A stretch of 64,000 nucleotides of DNA from an uncultured Allomuricauda sp. (GTDB taxonomy: Bacteria > Bacteroidota > Bacteroidia > Flavobacteriales > Flavobacteriaceae). Location: the NCBI RefSeq assembly GCF_947258355.1, contig NZ_CAMYIC010000012.1, positions 1 to 64,000 of the forward strand, written 5' to 3'. A model generated the notes under the pieces. The model was not told the origin of the DNA. It saw only the letters and a program-made list of their open reading frames with translations, and did not search any database. Position 1 is the stretch's first letter, and each line of letters starts with the position of its first letter. Shown one piece after another: positions 7,628-18,059 of the stretch. The position numbers and the translations under genes are program-made.

Positions 7628-8857
7628 CTATTTGATTTGTATAGCGGTAAGTTCGGCAATTTTCACAATCACCTTTACGGCCTTTTCCATACTTTCCAAA
7701 GGAACGTACTCGTATTTGCCATGGAAATTATGCCCTCCTGCAAAAATATTTGGGCAGGGCAGTCCCATAAAACTGAGCTGGGAGCCGTCCGTTCCTCCTC
7801 TAATGGGTTTTATGATTGGCTCTATTTGCAGGGACTTCATCGCTTCTTCTGCTATTTCCACAATGTGGTACATCGGCTCCACCTTCTCTCGCATATTCTT
7901 GTATTGGTCCTCAATGACCAGGTTTACGTATTCCCCGTGTTTTTTGTTGAGTTTTTCTTTGATGTCGTTTAAAAGGTCTTTACGAGCTTGGAAATGAATA
8001 GCATCGTGGTCGCGGATAATGAGTTCAATCTCCGCTTTTTCGATTTCACCTTTTATTTTGTGCACATGGAAAAAACCTTCCCGTCCTGTGGTATGCTCGG
8101 GAACCTCGCTTGGGGGTAGGTGGGTGAGAAAGTCGTTCGCAATACCAATGGCGTTTACCATTTTATTCTTGGCGTAGCCTGGGTGCACACTCTTTCCGGT
8201 AATGGTGATCCTGGCCTTGGCTGCATTGAAATTTTCATATTCCAGTTCGCCCACTTGGCTGCCATCCATAGTGTAGGCCCATTCCGCCACGAACTTTTCC
8301 ACATCAAACTTATGTGCACCTCTACCAATTTCTTCATCCGGGGTAAAGGCAATACGTATTTTCCCGTGCTTGATCTCCGGGTGGTCAATAAGGTACTCCA
8401 TAGCGGTGATTATCTCCGCAATACCAGCCTTGTCATCGGCTCCCAACAAGGTGGTTCCATCGGTGGTGATCAAGGTCTGTCCTTCGTATGCCTTTAAATC
8501 TTCAAAATAATCTGGAGAAAGCACTATGTTTTGGAGTTTGTTCAGCACAATATCTTTTCCATCGTAATTTTTTATGATCTGTGGTTTTACGTTTCTCCCT
8601 GAAAAATCAGGAGAGGTGTCAAAATGGGAAATAAAACCGATCGTAGGTACTTTTTTGTCCGTATTGCTCGGAAGGGTGGCCATAATATAGGCGTTCTCAT
8701 CTATGGATACTTCCTGCATCCCGATCTGGTGGAGTTCCATTACCAATTTTTTGGCAAGGTTCCACTGTTTTTCTGTACTGGGCGTGCTCTTTGAATAAGG
8801 ATCGCTCTGTGTATCGGTTTTTACATATTCCAAAAATCGGGGCAGTAATTTTTCCAT
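7628..8857 (-). CDS. pepT: Peptidase T (tripeptide aminopeptidase)
   Basis: Zinc-dependent M20B peptidase (409 aa) that removes the N-terminal residue from tripeptides in the cytoplasm. Visible motifs are [11 protein letters not shown] (first zinc ligand His), [17 protein letters not shown] (bridging Asp), [12 protein letters not shown] (catalytic Glu) and the C-terminal [10 protein letters not shown] and [12 protein letters not shown]. Full length for the family. First gene of a two-gene unit with the YdeI-like gene. Confidence 0.95.
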   Translation of the reverse strand: MEKLLPRFLEYVKTDTQSDPYSKSTPSTEKQWNLAKKLVMELHQIGMQEVSIDENAYIMATLPSNTDKKVPTIGFISHFDTSPDFSGRNVKPQIIKNYDGKDIVLNKLQNIVLSPDYFEDLKAYEGQTLITTDGTTLLGADDKAGIAEIITAMEYLIDHPEIKHGKIRIAFTPDEEIGRGAHKFDVEKFVAEWAYTMDGSQVGELEYENFNAAKARITITGKSVHPGYAKNKMVNAIGIANDFLTHLPPSEVPEHTTGREGFFHVHKIKGEIEKAEIELIIRDHDAIHFQARKDLLNDIKEKLNKKHGEYVNLVIEDQYKNMREKVEPMYHIVEIAEEAMKSLQIEPIIKPIRGGTDGSQLSFMGLPCPNIFAGGHNFHGKYEYVPLESMEKAVKVIVKIAELTAIQIK

Positions 8858-8960
8858 GGTCGGTGCAGCGTTTTTATCAAAAATAATGCTTATTCAAAGT
8901 AATATTGCAATCCAACGGCATTAATACCTATCTTTCGTAAACGAATAATAACAACCTCAA

Positions 8961-9380
8961 TTGAGATCAATACTATTTTACCTTTTTCTTATTTCCGGTT
9001 TTTCTGGACTAGCCCAAATGGATTGTATTTTGGGCGTTGGTGGGCGAGACAATGAAACCATAACCAAAGTTTTTGAGCTGACCGAAGATCAAAGGGAAAA
9101 CCTCAAGAACTGGAGTGCAGAACTAAAAGTTCGAAACGATATTTTAAAGGACAAGGCAAAATTCCTGATGAAAAAGAATGAGGGAAGTTCACCCGAGGTA
9201 CTGATTACCGTGTCCAAGGAATATGCTTCAATAATTGACAGCATGAAACAAAATGTACGGATGATGGACAGACGTTTACTACTTAGTTTCGATAAAGTTC
9301 AGTACGAAAAATACCTTAAATTCTGTGCTCAACTTACTTTGCTTCCTATCTATGTAAACAAGCCAGTTGACGAAAATTGA
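8961..9380 (+). CDS. Small secreted protein of unknown function
   Basis: 139-aa protein with a signal peptide (RSILFYLFLISGFSGLAQ, cleavage after about residue 19) and a helical charged mature region (FELTEDQRENLKNWSAEL, then VRNDILKDKAKFLMKK) reminiscent of Spy/CpxP-like or other flavobacterial periplasmic helical proteins; the similarity is general, not diagnostic. It starts at a TTG. The next ATG at about 9018 would remove the signal peptide, so the TTG is preferred. It ends 57 bases before pyrD, which has its own promoter element. Confidence 0.6.
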   Translation: MRSILFYLFLISGFSGLAQMDCILGVGGRDNETITKVFELTEDQRENLKNWSAELKVRNDILKDKAKFLMKKNEGSSPEVLITVSKEYASIIDSMKQNVRMMDRRLLLSFDKVQYEKYLKFCAQLTLLPIYVNKPVDEN

Positions 9381-9411
9381 CCGAATTGTAAAGAACTGTT
9401 TCAAGAGTTGT

Positions 9412-9419
9412 TATTTTTG
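9412..9419 (+). promoter_or_regulatory. -7 promoter element of pyrD
   Basis: TATTTTTG matches TAnnTTTG exactly; a TTG at 9386-9388 lies 23 bases upstream, inside the reported 17-23 spacer range. The pyrD ATG is 18 bases downstream. Confidence 0.55.
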
Positions 9420-9437
9420 TCCAAAATCCATTTTTGA

Positions 9438-10478
9438 ATGTATAAAATCCTTATCCGCCCGGTACTTTTTTTATTTGACCCGGAAGCCGTGCACCACTTT
9501 TCTTTTAAGGCCATTAAATTTTTATCAAGATTGGGTTTTGGCGGTCTTTTCAGGAAAATATTTGTTGTGAACGATCCAAAATTGGAGCGGGAGGTTTTTG
9601 GGGTAAAGTTCAAGAACCCTGTGGGACTTGCAGCTGGTTTTGACAAGGACGCCATGTTATATAACGAATTCTCAGATTTTGGTTTTGGATTTGTTGAAAT
9701 AGGAACGGTAACCCCCAAACCCCAACCGGGAAACCCCAAAAAACGTTTGTTCAGGCTGAAGAAGGATAAAGCCATAATCAACCGTATGGGTTTTAACAAC
9801 CAAGGTGTGTTTGAAGCTGTGGAACAACTGAAAAAGAGGCACCGAGTGATTGTTGGGGGGAATATTGGCAAGAATAAGGTAACTCCGAACAAAGATGCCA
9901 TCAAGGATTACCTTATTTGTTTTGAGGGTTTGTTCGAGCATGTGGATTACTTTGTGGTGAATGTTAGTTCACCCAATACACCAGGGTTGCGGGAGCTCCA
10001 GGATAAAGAACCACTGACCAAGTTGTTAAAAAAGCTCAAAAACCAGAACAGCAAATTGGCTAAAAGCACCAAGTTGAAGGAGAAGCCCATTTTGTTAAAA
10101 ATAGCCCCGGATTTAACAGACAATCAATTAATGGATATCATTGATATTGTTTCGGATACAAATATCGATGGTGTAATAGCCACCAATACTACTATTGAAC
10201 GGAAAGACCTGAAATCGGACATGTACTTAACCGAGGAGAATGGTGGTCTAAGTGGAAAACCGTTGACTAAAAGAAGCACTGAGGTAATTCGTTTCTTATC
10301 GGAAAAAAGCAAAAAGGCATTTCCAATTGTGGGAGTGGGTGGGGTTCATTCCCCAGAGGATGCTTTGGAAAAATTGGATGCAGGGGCCGATTTAATACAA
10401 CTCTACACTGGGTTTATATATGAGGGGCCTGTGCTTATCAAGAAAATCAATAAGGCCATTTTGGAAAAAATGGGCTAA
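9438..10478 (+). CDS. pyrD: Dihydroorotate dehydrogenase (quinone), class 2
   Basis: Fourth step of pyrimidine synthesis: FMN-dependent oxidation of dihydroorotate to orotate with transfer of electrons to the quinone pool. 346 aa with the class 2 N-terminal membrane-associating helices ([18 protein letters not shown]), FMN/substrate motifs [12 protein letters not shown] and [24 protein letters not shown] (catalytic Ser region) and IVGVGGV near the C-terminus. Followed after 5 bases by a LysE gene and then HMG-CoA lyase, so probably the head of a three-gene transcript. Confidence 0.96.
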   Translation: MYKILIRPVLFLFDPEAVHHFSFKAIKFLSRLGFGGLFRKIFVVNDPKLEREVFGVKFKNPVGLAAGFDKDAMLYNEFSDFGFGFVEIGTVTPKPQPGNPKKRLFRLKKDKAIINRMGFNNQGVFEAVEQLKKRHRVIVGGNIGKNKVTPNKDAIKDYLICFEGLFEHVDYFVVNVSSPNTPGLRELQDKEPLTKLLKKLKNQNSKLAKSTKLKEKPILLKIAPDLTDNQLMDIIDIVSDTNIDGVIATNTTIERKDLKSDMYLTEENGGLSGKPLTKRSTEVIRFLSEKSKKAFPIVGVGGVHSPEDALEKLDAGADLIQLYTGFIYEGPVLIKKINKAILEKMG

Positions 10479-10483
10479 ACCAT

Positions 10484-11140
10484 ATGCACAGTTTATTTTT
10501 ATTTCTGGAAACCGTCAATTATCCCATATTGATCGGGTTTTTTGTATCCTCCCTTGCCCTGGCCATTTCACCTGGACCCGATAATATTTTCGTGCTGACC
10601 CAAAGCATCAGTAATGGTACAAAATCGGGGTTGGCAACCGTTTTTGGACTGGTCTCGGGTTGTTTGGTGCACACCACCTTGTTGGCCTTTGGGGTTTCGG
10701 AAATCATTAAGCGGAGTGACACCTTATTTTTTGCCATCAAGCTTTTTGGAGCCATGTATTTGTTGTACCTGGCTTATCAGGTTTATCGCAGTGATGCTTC
10801 CATTGCAATCGATGATAAAAACAGACCGGCCAAAACACCCATGAAGCTTTTTTGGACCGGGGTGACCATGAATGTACTTAATCCAAAAGTCACCATTTTC
10901 TTTTTGGCTTTTTTTCCGGGGTTTTTGTTTAGCGATGAGCTCAATACCGTTGTTCAATTCTATATTTTGGGTCTCCTTTTTATGCTTTCTGCTCTTATTG
11001 TATTTGGCACGATTGCCGTCTTGGCGGGAAAGATTTCAAAATACCTGACCCGACATAAAAATGCGGGCGTTTATTTAAAATGGGTGCAACTGGTTGTTTT
11101 TGTTGGGATTGCCGTTTATCTATTTCTATCGGACAAATAA
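10484..11140 (+). CDS. LysE family amino-acid exporter
   Basis: 218-aa inner-membrane protein with about six hydrophobic segments and the family signature AISPGPDNIFVLTQS near residue 28, plus GLVSGCLVHT and a downstream MNVLNPKVTIFFLAFFPGF block. LysE/RhtB proteins export amino acids or their derivatives; the substrate cannot be read from the sequence. Its stop codon is followed directly by the HMG-CoA lyase frame. Confidence 0.9.
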   Translation: MHSLFLFLETVNYPILIGFFVSSLALAISPGPDNIFVLTQSISNGTKSGLATVFGLVSGCLVHTTLLAFGVSEIIKRSDTLFFAIKLFGAMYLLYLAYQVYRSDASIAIDDKNRPAKTPMKLFWTGVTMNVLNPKVTIFFLAFFPGFLFSDELNTVVQFYILGLLFMLSALIVFGTIAVLAGKISKYLTRHKNAGVYLKWVQLVVFVGIAVYLFLSDK

Positions 11141-11161
11141 GTGCTATTTTTACGGACGCCT

Positions 11162-12025
11162 ATGCCAAAAGTTAAACTCATAGAATGTCCACGGGACGCC
11201 ATGCAGGGAATAAAAACCTTTATTCCCACGGATGAGAAGGTAAAGTATATCCAATCTTTATTGGGCTGTGGTTTTGATACCATTGATTTTGGAAGTTTTG
11301 TTTCGCCAAAGGCCATACCACAGATGCAAGATACTGCTGAGGTTTTGGCCCGATTGGACCTTTCCCGTACCCAAAGCAAGCTTTTGGCCATTGTTGCCAA
11401 TGTCAGAGGCGCACAGGATGCATGTAAGCACGATGCTATAGATTATTTGGGTTTCCCATTTTCGATTTCAGAAAACTTTCAAATGCGGAATACGCACAAA
11501 ACCATTGATCAATCGGTAGAAACTCTTAAAGGTATTTTGGAGTTGGCCGATGCTCATGGCAAGGAAGTGGTCACCTACATTTCCATGGGCTTTGGGAATC
11601 CATATGGTGACCCTTGGAGTGTTGAGATAGTTGGGGAGTGGACCGAGAAACTGGCAGCCATGGGAACTAGAATCCTTTCGTTATCGGATACTATAGGCAG
11701 TTCTACACCCGAGGTGATAGATTACTTGTTCTCCAACCTGATCCCAAAATATCCAGACATTGAGTTCGGTGCACATTTGCACACCACTCCATCCAAATGG
11801 CACGAGAAAGTGGACGCTGCCTACAAAGCAGGATGTCGTCGATTTGATGGTGCAGTGCAAGGTTTTGGTGGTTGCCCAATGGCCAAAGATGAACTCACTG
11901 GTAATATGCCTACCGAAAGAATGCTTTCCTATTTTACAACAGAAAAAGCAGATACGGGTGTCAATTGGATGGTTTTTGAAGCAGCCTTCAACAAGGCAAC
12001 AGAGCTTTTTTCGGTTTATCATTAA
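11162..12025 (+). CDS. Hydroxymethylglutaryl-CoA lyase
   Basis: Cleaves HMG-CoA to acetyl-CoA and acetoacetate, the last step of leucine breakdown. 287 aa, DRE-TIM barrel. The N-terminus VKLIECPRDAMQG has P-R-D where classical lyases have PRDGLQ; GFDTIDFGSFVSP, LSLSDTIGSSTP, GAHLHTTPSKWHEKVD (metal His pair) and FGGCPMAKDELTGNMPTE (catalytic Cys loop) follow in family order. A GTG at 11141 would add seven residues; the ATG at 11162 fits the family start. Third gene after pyrD and lysE. Confidence 0.92.
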   Translation: MPKVKLIECPRDAMQGIKTFIPTDEKVKYIQSLLGCGFDTIDFGSFVSPKAIPQMQDTAEVLARLDLSRTQSKLLAIVANVRGAQDACKHDAIDYLGFPFSISENFQMRNTHKTIDQSVETLKGILELADAHGKEVVTYISMGFGNPYGDPWSVEIVGEWTEKLAAMGTRILSLSDTIGSSTPEVIDYLFSNLIPKYPDIEFGAHLHTTPSKWHEKVDAAYKAGCRRFDGAVQGFGGCPMAKDELTGNMPTERMLSYFTTEKADTGVNWMVFEAAFNKATELFSVYH

Positions 12026-12050
12026 AAAAGGCACCCCTGAAGAGTGCCCT
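12024..12050 (-). terminator. Terminator after the TonB-dependent receptor
   Basis: A short GC-rich stem (12030-12034 with 12044-12048) is followed on the minus strand by six T residues (12024-12029). It lies 28 bases beyond the receptor stop codon, between convergent genes, and abuts the lyase stop codon. Confidence 0.55.
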
Positions 12051-12077
12051 TATATAGCCCTGCTGCGGTATCACGAA

Positions 12078-14303
12078 TTAATATCTAAGCTCAATACCAG
12101 CATAAATACCAAACGGATGGCCAGGTCGTAACCCTGCTGGTACCCTAGCAACAGCGTATTTTTCGTCCAATAAATTTATGGCGTTGGCGGTTACGGCCAA
12201 GTGATCGTTGAATCTATATCTTCCACCAAGATCTAATATAAAGTTGGAATTTACTTTTTCGCTGGCAGGTATAGGTCCATTTCCAGCCATGGTTCTAAAA
12301 GCACCATTATATCTTCCGCTAAGGTTTAGTTCAAAATTTTGGTGTTCCAGTGATAAGGCTGCGTTGAACTGGTGTTTGGAGATGTACGGCATTTCATCAC
12401 CGGAGGAAACCTCGCCCCAAATGTCGTTTTCACTGCCAAAACTGTTCAAGAACTCGGTATCCGTCAAAGTATACCCAAAAGTAAATGGCAATTGAAGGTC
12501 TTCATTGTTCTCTAGAAAATTATAATTCAACAATACTTCTATTCCTTGAACGCGGACTTCACCAGCATTGAATTGGTCCAAAGAACCGGTTCCACCCGTT
12601 GCGGCAAGATCACTGCCCAACAGGTTCCTGTAATCGTTGTAAAAACCAACAATCTCACCAGAAATACCAGCAAATGAGAAACGACTGCCCAGCTCATAGT
12701 TTACACTTTCCTCAGGATTTTCTCCAGGTTGGTTGCTTGGAGGTGAAAAGCCTTTGTGCACTCCTCCAAAAACAGATAGGTCGTTAAAATTGTAGTTGAA
12801 GCCAATTCCTGGGATAAATACGTCTACGTTATTCTGTCTTTCGGAAAGATCAGAACCAGTACGTTCCACGTCGTTGGTTCCATAGTTCAATCTTTCCAAG
12901 ACAATGTTCTCGTAACGGAGGCCTGGCGTTAATGTTAAGTTGTTGATTTTCAATTTGTACATGGCATAAGAAGCAAAAGCTTTTGCACTGCTCACCCTGT
13001 TGGCGTTTGTGCCTGGAATACCTGGGGTGACCAATTGCATGTCTCCGTTTACCATGGCATAATCATCTATCCACTGAAAGCGGTCTTCTTCATCATAGTG
13101 GTAGCGTAGTCCTATTTCCAGGTCGTGATAGGTGTTCTCTCCGCTCCAATGGTAATCCAATTTTGTTTGAACCCCAGTTGACAAATAATCTCTATTGTTA
13201 TTTCTGGCATTCAGCAGGTCATTCGCTCCACTATTGGTCGAGCCTTTTACTAAATCTATATAGGATGCAAACTGGTTCGGAGCTCCAAAAATGTTACCGA
13301 TACCTTGACGTTCACCATCGATGGTCACATAATCCACTTTATACCAATTTCTACTAAAATCGTTGTAATAGCCAATGGTGGTAATCCTGAATTGATCGCT
13401 GAATTTTAAAGCGTGGGTTCCCATTAATTGGAAGTGTTCAGCATTCATTTGGTCGTTTTGTGATCCAGCATAGCGACGGAAGGGGTCAGCGTCAAAATCT
13501 TCCTGTGTCAATCCCAAGTAGGTTTCATTGGAAGTTTCGTCCGAATACTGCAATTTCACTTCAAACTCCTGTCCTACTGCTGCCTCTGGATTAGTGTTGA
13601 CCTTGAATTTGGCAACCAAGTCATTCTTATCAAACCCTGTATTGTCTCCATTTTCCAAGTTTTTGAATCCATTGGAATTGTAGTTGAGGTATTCTACGGA
13701 ATAACCGAAGTTTTTACGGCTATCGCCCAGTTGGGCATGGATACGGCCACTTTGAAAACTTCCATAGCTGCTGTTCAAAAAGATTCTGAAGTTATCAGGG
13801 ACTTCAGTTGAAATCATATTTATGGCGCCACCTGTAGTATATGGCCCAAATTGCACTTGACTACTTCCCTTTAATATTTCTACAGCTTGCATCCGGGCAA
13901 TGGTAGGAAAATAATAAGCCGATGGGGCACTGTAGGGAGCGGGAGCAATAAGCACACCATCTTCCATTAAGGTAATTTTGGAACTCCTTTCCGGAGAGGT
14001 TCCCCGTAAACTAATGTTCGGTCTAAGGCCAAAGCCATCTTCTTCATAAATATTAACCCCGGGAACCGCACGTAAAGTTCGGTTGACGTCTGTGTAATTG
14101 AATTTTTTGATTTCTTCCGGAGAAAGATAGTATGAAGATCCCGTTCTATTCTTTGCGACAAATTTGCTTCCAAAAATCACTTTGGCAGATAGAACAACTT
14201 CATTGAGTTGTATTAATGTGGAGTCATTGCCCATTGGTTTTTGTTGTGCAGAAAGAAATAGAAAACTGAAAAATGTGATGATGATTAATGATGGTCTGTA
14301 CAT
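12078..14303 (-). CDS. TonB-dependent outer-membrane receptor, FecA-like
   Basis: 741-aa outer-membrane transporter driven by TonB. Signal peptide to about residue 20 (cleaved after FLSAQ), plug domain at about 50-165 (NRTLRAVPGVNIYEEDG; EILKGSSQVQFGPYTTGGAIN), then a 22-strand barrel ending in an aromatic residue (IYAGIELRY). Plug and barrel motifs resemble the FecA branch, so a ferric-siderophore or citrate complex is likely, though no sensor domain, sigma/anti-sigma pair or periplasmic binding gene adjoins it. Its own promoter element is at 14348-14355. It lacks the carboxypeptidase-like extension typical of SusC proteins. Confidence 0.88.
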   Translation of the reverse strand: MYRPSLIIITFFSFLFLSAQQKPMGNDSTLIQLNEVVLSAKVIFGSKFVAKNRTGSSYYLSPEEIKKFNYTDVNRTLRAVPGVNIYEEDGFGLRPNISLRGTSPERSSKITLMEDGVLIAPAPYSAPSAYYFPTIARMQAVEILKGSSQVQFGPYTTGGAINMISTEVPDNFRIFLNSSYGSFQSGRIHAQLGDSRKNFGYSVEYLNYNSNGFKNLENGDNTGFDKNDLVAKFKVNTNPEAAVGQEFEVKLQYSDETSNETYLGLTQEDFDADPFRRYAGSQNDQMNAEHFQLMGTHALKFSDQFRITTIGYYNDFSRNWYKVDYVTIDGERQGIGNIFGAPNQFASYIDLVKGSTNSGANDLLNARNNNRDYLSTGVQTKLDYHWSGENTYHDLEIGLRYHYDEEDRFQWIDDYAMVNGDMQLVTPGIPGTNANRVSSAKAFASYAMYKLKINNLTLTPGLRYENIVLERLNYGTNDVERTGSDLSERQNNVDVFIPGIGFNYNFNDLSVFGGVHKGFSPPSNQPGENPEESVNYELGSRFSFAGISGEIVGFYNDYRNLLGSDLAATGGTGSLDQFNAGEVRVQGIEVLLNYNFLENNEDLQLPFTFGYTLTDTEFLNSFGSENDIWGEVSSGDEMPYISKHQFNAALSLEHQNFELNLSGRYNGAFRTMAGNGPIPASEKVNSNFILDLGGRYRFNDHLAVTANAINLLDEKYAVARVPAGLRPGHPFGIYAGIELRY

Positions 14304-14347
14304 TGTATTAATTAAGACTTATTATAAATAAATTTTAAATGGCGGTG

Positions 14348-14355
14348 CAAATGTA
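14348..14355 (-). promoter_or_regulatory. -7 promoter element of the TonB-dependent receptor
   Basis: TACATTTG on the minus strand matches TAnnTTTG; the start codon is about 45 bases downstream. I did not recognise an iron-regulator operator in the 243-base divergent region shared with guaB. Confidence 0.45.
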
Positions 14356-14515
14356 CATGCTCAGTATCATAAAACAAACCTTATTTAGAACAAATAAATA
14401 TAATTTACCCGTATTTATTCGTCGTTGGTATATCGATACGGATGATTGGAATCGAAAACATATTCAGATAATGCAGAAAGTGTTGGGTATCCCCTTTATT
14501 GATTAAAATTAGTGG

Positions 14516-14523
14516 TATATTTG
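14516..14523 (+). promoter_or_regulatory. -7 promoter element of guaB
   Basis: TATATTTG matches TAnnTTTG. The ATG is 23 bases downstream. A TTG at 14499-14501 is somewhat close to serve as -33 element. Confidence 0.5.
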
Positions 14524-14546
14524 CACGCAATTAATCCGTAATTGCA

Positions 14547-16019
14547 ATGGAAGCTCACCAAAACAAAATTGTTGGCGAAGGACTTACATACGACGACGTT
14601 CTTCTTGTGCCCGCATACTCCGAAGTACTTCCCAGAGAAGTAAATATTCAATCAAAGTTTACCAAGAACATTACCATTAATGTGCCCATTGTTTCTGCAG
14701 CGATGGATACGGTAACCGAATCCCGTATGGCCATTGCCATGGCAAGGGAGGGAGGTATAGGTGTTCTTCATAAAAACATGACAATTGAGCAACAAGCGCT
14801 CAAGGTGAGAAAGGTAAAGCGTGCGGAGAGTGGGATGATTATGGATCCCGTGACCCTTCCATTGGAGTCAGTGGTTCGTGATGCCAAGGCCAGTATGAAA
14901 GAGCATAGCATTGGTGGTATTCCTATTGTGAATGCTGATAAGAAGCTAATTGGAATTGTGACCAATCGTGACCTTCGCTTTGAAAAAAATGATGATAGGC
15001 CCATTGCCGAGGTAATGACCTCCGAAAATTTGGTTACGGTAGGAGAAGGTACTTCGTTGCAACAAGCCGAAGTGATCCTACAAGAAAATAAGATTGAAAA
15101 GCTACCGGTAATCAACGATAAAGATGAACTTGTCGGATTGATTACGTTCAGGGATATAACCAAACTCACACAAAAGCCCATTGCCAATAAAGATCAATAC
15201 GGGCGTTTACGCGTTGCTGCTGCCATTGGTGTAACCGCAGACGCTGTTGATCGTGCAGGTGCATTGGTAAAAGCGGGTGTTGATGCCATAATTATTGACA
15301 CGGCACATGGTCACACCAAAGGTGTGGTAGGTATTTTGAAAGATGTGAAAAGATCCTTTCCGGAATTGGAAGTTGTCGTAGGTAATATTGCTACGGCCGA
15401 AGCAGCAAAATATTTGGTAGAGGCTGGGGCAGATGCCGTAAAAGTTGGAATTGGACCAGGATCTATTTGTACCACACGTGTTGTTGCCGGGGTTGGTTTT
15501 CCACAGTTTTCCGCTGTTTTGGAGGTCTCCGCGGCTTTAAAGGGATCAGGGGTTCCTGTAATTGCAGATGGAGGTATTCGTTATACAGGTGATATTCCAA
15601 AAGCTATTGCAGCTGGAGCAGATACAGTAATGTTAGGTTCTTTATTGGCCGGTACCAAAGAATCTCCAGGGGAAACCATTATTTACGAAGGTCGAAAGTT
15701 TAAGTCCTATCGTGGAATGGGTTCTGTTGAGGCCATGAAAAAAGGTAGTAAGGATAGATATTTCCAAGATGTTGAGGACGATATCAAGAAGTTGGTGCCC
15801 GAAGGTATTGTGGGTCGAGTTCCCTACAAAGGTGAATTGGTGGAGAGTATGCACCAATTTATAGGTGGACTAAGGGCAGGTATGGGCTATTGTGGTGCAG
15901 GTGATATTGAAGCATTGAAGAATAATGCACGATTTGTGAAGATTACATCAAGCGGAATACACGAGAGCCATCCACATAATGTGACCATTACCAAAGAGAG
16001 TCCTAATTATAGTAGGTAG
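14547..16019 (+). CDS. guaB: Inosine-5'-monophosphate dehydrogenase
   Basis: Rate-limiting step of guanine nucleotide synthesis: NAD-dependent oxidation of IMP to XMP. 490 aa, full length. TIM barrel split by two CBS domains at about 95-210 ([31 protein letters not shown]); NAD motif HGHTKGV; catalytic loop [17 protein letters not shown] with the nucleophilic Cys at about 307; flap and C-terminal [13 protein letters not shown]. Monocistronic, divergent from the receptor gene. Confidence 0.97.
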   Translation: MEAHQNKIVGEGLTYDDVLLVPAYSEVLPREVNIQSKFTKNITINVPIVSAAMDTVTESRMAIAMAREGGIGVLHKNMTIEQQALKVRKVKRAESGMIMDPVTLPLESVVRDAKASMKEHSIGGIPIVNADKKLIGIVTNRDLRFEKNDDRPIAEVMTSENLVTVGEGTSLQQAEVILQENKIEKLPVINDKDELVGLITFRDITKLTQKPIANKDQYGRLRVAAAIGVTADAVDRAGALVKAGVDAIIIDTAHGHTKGVVGILKDVKRSFPELEVVVGNIATAEAAKYLVEAGADAVKVGIGPGSICTTRVVAGVGFPQFSAVLEVSAALKGSGVPVIADGGIRYTGDIPKAIAAGADTVMLGSLLAGTKESPGETIIYEGRKFKSYRGMGSVEAMKKGSKDRYFQDVEDDIKKLVPEGIVGRVPYKGELVESMHQFIGGLRAGMGYCGAGDIEALKNNARFVKITSSGIHESHPHNVTITKESPNYSR

Positions 16020-16031
16020 ATAAATCACATG

Positions 16032-16055
16032 CGCTGGGGAATTTACTTCCCAGCG
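16032..16055. other. Hairpin between convergent genes
   Basis: A 7-bp stem (16032-16038 with 16049-16055) sits between guaB and the thioredoxin gene and overlaps the end of the latter. Neither side has a T-run, so it is not a classical terminator; it may still act as a bidirectional 3' stabiliser. Confidence 0.3.
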
Positions 16056-16558
16056 TAGCTTTCCCAATCCTTATCCTTGTAGATGTTTTCACCAAAGTAC
16101 TTGGCAATCTGCATAAACGGTTCCACTTGCTGATATCCAGGAACGGGAGATAACATGTTCAATTGCTCATCCAAGAAAACCACGGTAGGGTAGCTCATGC
16201 GACCCTGCAAAAGCGCCGCGGCCAATTCATGATAGCCCCTTCTTCCAGATGGAACGAATTTGAATGTTTTACCTTGGTATTCGATGGGATCTTTGCCTTC
16301 AGCATCCAATTTTACCATGTAAAAATTATCTTGCATGTATTTGGAAACATCTGGATGTTGAAATGTGTTCTTATCCATTTTTTTACACCATCCACACCAA
16401 TCCGTGTAAACATCAACAAAGATCTTTTTGGGTTGTGCATCTGTTTTGGACAATTGTACGGCCTCTTCCCAGGATATCCAATCAATATCTTGAGCTTGGG
16501 CATTAAAGCCTAGAAATACTAGAAAAAGTAAGCTGATTTGGGTGTAAATTGAGCGCAT
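16043..16558 (-). CDS. Exported thioredoxin-fold protein
   Basis: 171-aa periplasmic thioredoxin-like protein with a signal peptide (cleaved after GFNAQAQ, about residue 23) and active site DWCGWCKK (Cys 55 and 58) in a DUF255/thioredoxin-7-type domain; the cis-proline loop is MSYPTVVFLDE. Probably a periplasmic disulfide reductase or chaperone; the partner is not evident. It lies 100 bases downstream of lysA on the same strand and may be read from the lysA transcript. Confidence 0.88.
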   Translation of the reverse strand: MRSIYTQISLLFLVFLGFNAQAQDIDWISWEEAVQLSKTDAQPKKIFVDVYTDWCGWCKKMDKNTFQHPDVSKYMQDNFYMVKLDAEGKDPIEYQGKTFKFVPSGRRGYHELAAALLQGRMSYPTVVFLDEQLNMLSPVPGYQQVEPFMQIAKYFGENIYKDKDWESYAGK

Positions 16559-16657
16559 GGTCTTCGTTTTTGACGTATTTGTCGTCTTGTCAGTACAAAA
16601 CTAACGAAAATTGTGCCAAAATAGTATTGGCTTTAACACTCTGATAAGGCTATGTGT

Positions 16658-17896
16658 CTACTTTACAGCTTGTTTCTTGGGTATATCGAAAAGCTCTTTT
16701 GTATCTACTTGGTTGTGTAAAATATCATCAAAAGTTTCCCTTTTTCTGATCAGATGGGCTTTTCCTTGGTACCAAAGCACCTCGGCGGGTCTGTATCTGG
16801 AATTGTAATTGCTGGCCATGGTGAAGCAATAAGCACCTGCGTTTTTAAAGCAGAGGATATCTCCTTCGGATATTTCGTTGATCCTACGATTACTGCCAAA
16901 TGTATCCGTTTCGCAGATATAGCCGACCACAGAGTAATAGCGTTCCCTACCTTTTGGATTGGAAATATTCTCAATTTGATGGTTGGACCCGTACAACATA
17001 GGTCTTATTAAGTGGTTGAAACCGGAATCCACACTTGCAAAAACAGTGGAAGTGGTTTGCTTTACCACATTTACCTTGGCCAAGAAGTGGCCTGCCTCAC
17101 TCACCAAAAATTTACCGGGTTCAAAAGCTAGGGTGAGTTCCTTGCCATATTCTTCACAGAATTCGTTGAATCTTTTCGTAAGTTTTTTGCCCAATTCATC
17201 CACATTGGTTTGGATATCCCCCTCTTTGTAAGGGACCTTGAATCCACTGCCAAAATCTATAAACTCCAAATCCTTGAAGTTGCTGGCCGTTTCAAAAAGG
17301 ATTTCGGAAGCATACAAGAAAACATCAATATCCAAAATATCACTACCGGTATGCATATGGATTCCGTTGATGTTCATATTGGTGAGCTCCACAATACGAA
17401 GCAAATGAGGTATTTGATGGATGCTTATCCCAAATTTGGAATCGATATGTCCCACAGAAATATTGGAGTTGCCTCCAGCCATTACATGGGGGTTGATACG
17501 GATACAAACGGGAATATCGGGATGCTTGCTCCCAAATTGCTCCAAAATGGAGAGGTTGTCAATATTTACTTGAACCCCAAGTGCCGCAACTTCTTCAATT
17601 TCTTCCAAGGAAACACCATTGGGCGTAAAAATGATGGATTCGGGCTTAAAGCCGGCCAAAAGCCCAAGCTTTACCTCTTGGATGGAAACGGTGTCCAAGC
17701 CGCTGCCCAAACTATTCATCAATCTAAGAATGCTTACATTGGAGAGCGCTTTGGCCGCATAGTTCAATTTTAGATTGGATACACCCTTAAAAGCATTGGT
17801 CAGCTTTTTGTACTGTGAAGTTATTTTGTCTGCATCATACACATAGAGAGGTGCGCCAAATTGTTCTGCAAGCTGAAGTAAGTCCCTAGAGTTCAT
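16658..17896 (-). CDS. lysA: Diaminopimelate decarboxylase
   Basis: PLP-dependent decarboxylation of meso-diaminopimelate to L-lysine, the final lysine step. 412 aa, fold III barrel plus beta domain. LNYAAKALSN carries the PLP lysine (about 47); HMHTGSDI, FIDFGSGFKVPYKEGD, AFEPGKFLV and ICETDTFG are the family's cofactor and substrate blocks, and FKNAGAYCFTMASNYNSRYRP is the C-terminal active-site tyrosine region. dapD, an earlier step of the same pathway, lies about 18 kb away in this window. Confidence 0.95.
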   Translation of the reverse strand: MNSRDLLQLAEQFGAPLYVYDADKITSQYKKLTNAFKGVSNLKLNYAAKALSNVSILRLMNSLGSGLDTVSIQEVKLGLLAGFKPESIIFTPNGVSLEEIEEVAALGVQVNIDNLSILEQFGSKHPDIPVCIRINPHVMAGGNSNISVGHIDSKFGISIHQIPHLLRIVELTNMNINGIHMHTGSDILDIDVFLYASEILFETASNFKDLEFIDFGSGFKVPYKEGDIQTNVDELGKKLTKRFNEFCEEYGKELTLAFEPGKFLVSEAGHFLAKVNVVKQTTSTVFASVDSGFNHLIRPMLYGSNHQIENISNPKGRERYYSVVGYICETDTFGSNRRINEISEGDILCFKNAGAYCFTMASNYNSRYRPAEVLWYQGKAHLIRKRETFDDILHNQVDTKELFDIPKKQAVK

Positions 17897-18059
17897 AATA
17901 AACCTATATTTTATGTAAAACTAGGTTTTGTCTGCGGTACACACAAGAAACCTGACATAATTAATCAAAATATAACAATGTGTTTTATTTATAACATTAA
18001 GGCGATGCAAGGGCTTGTGCCTTTTGGTTTTGATCCGTATTTTTAGACAAATTCATAAT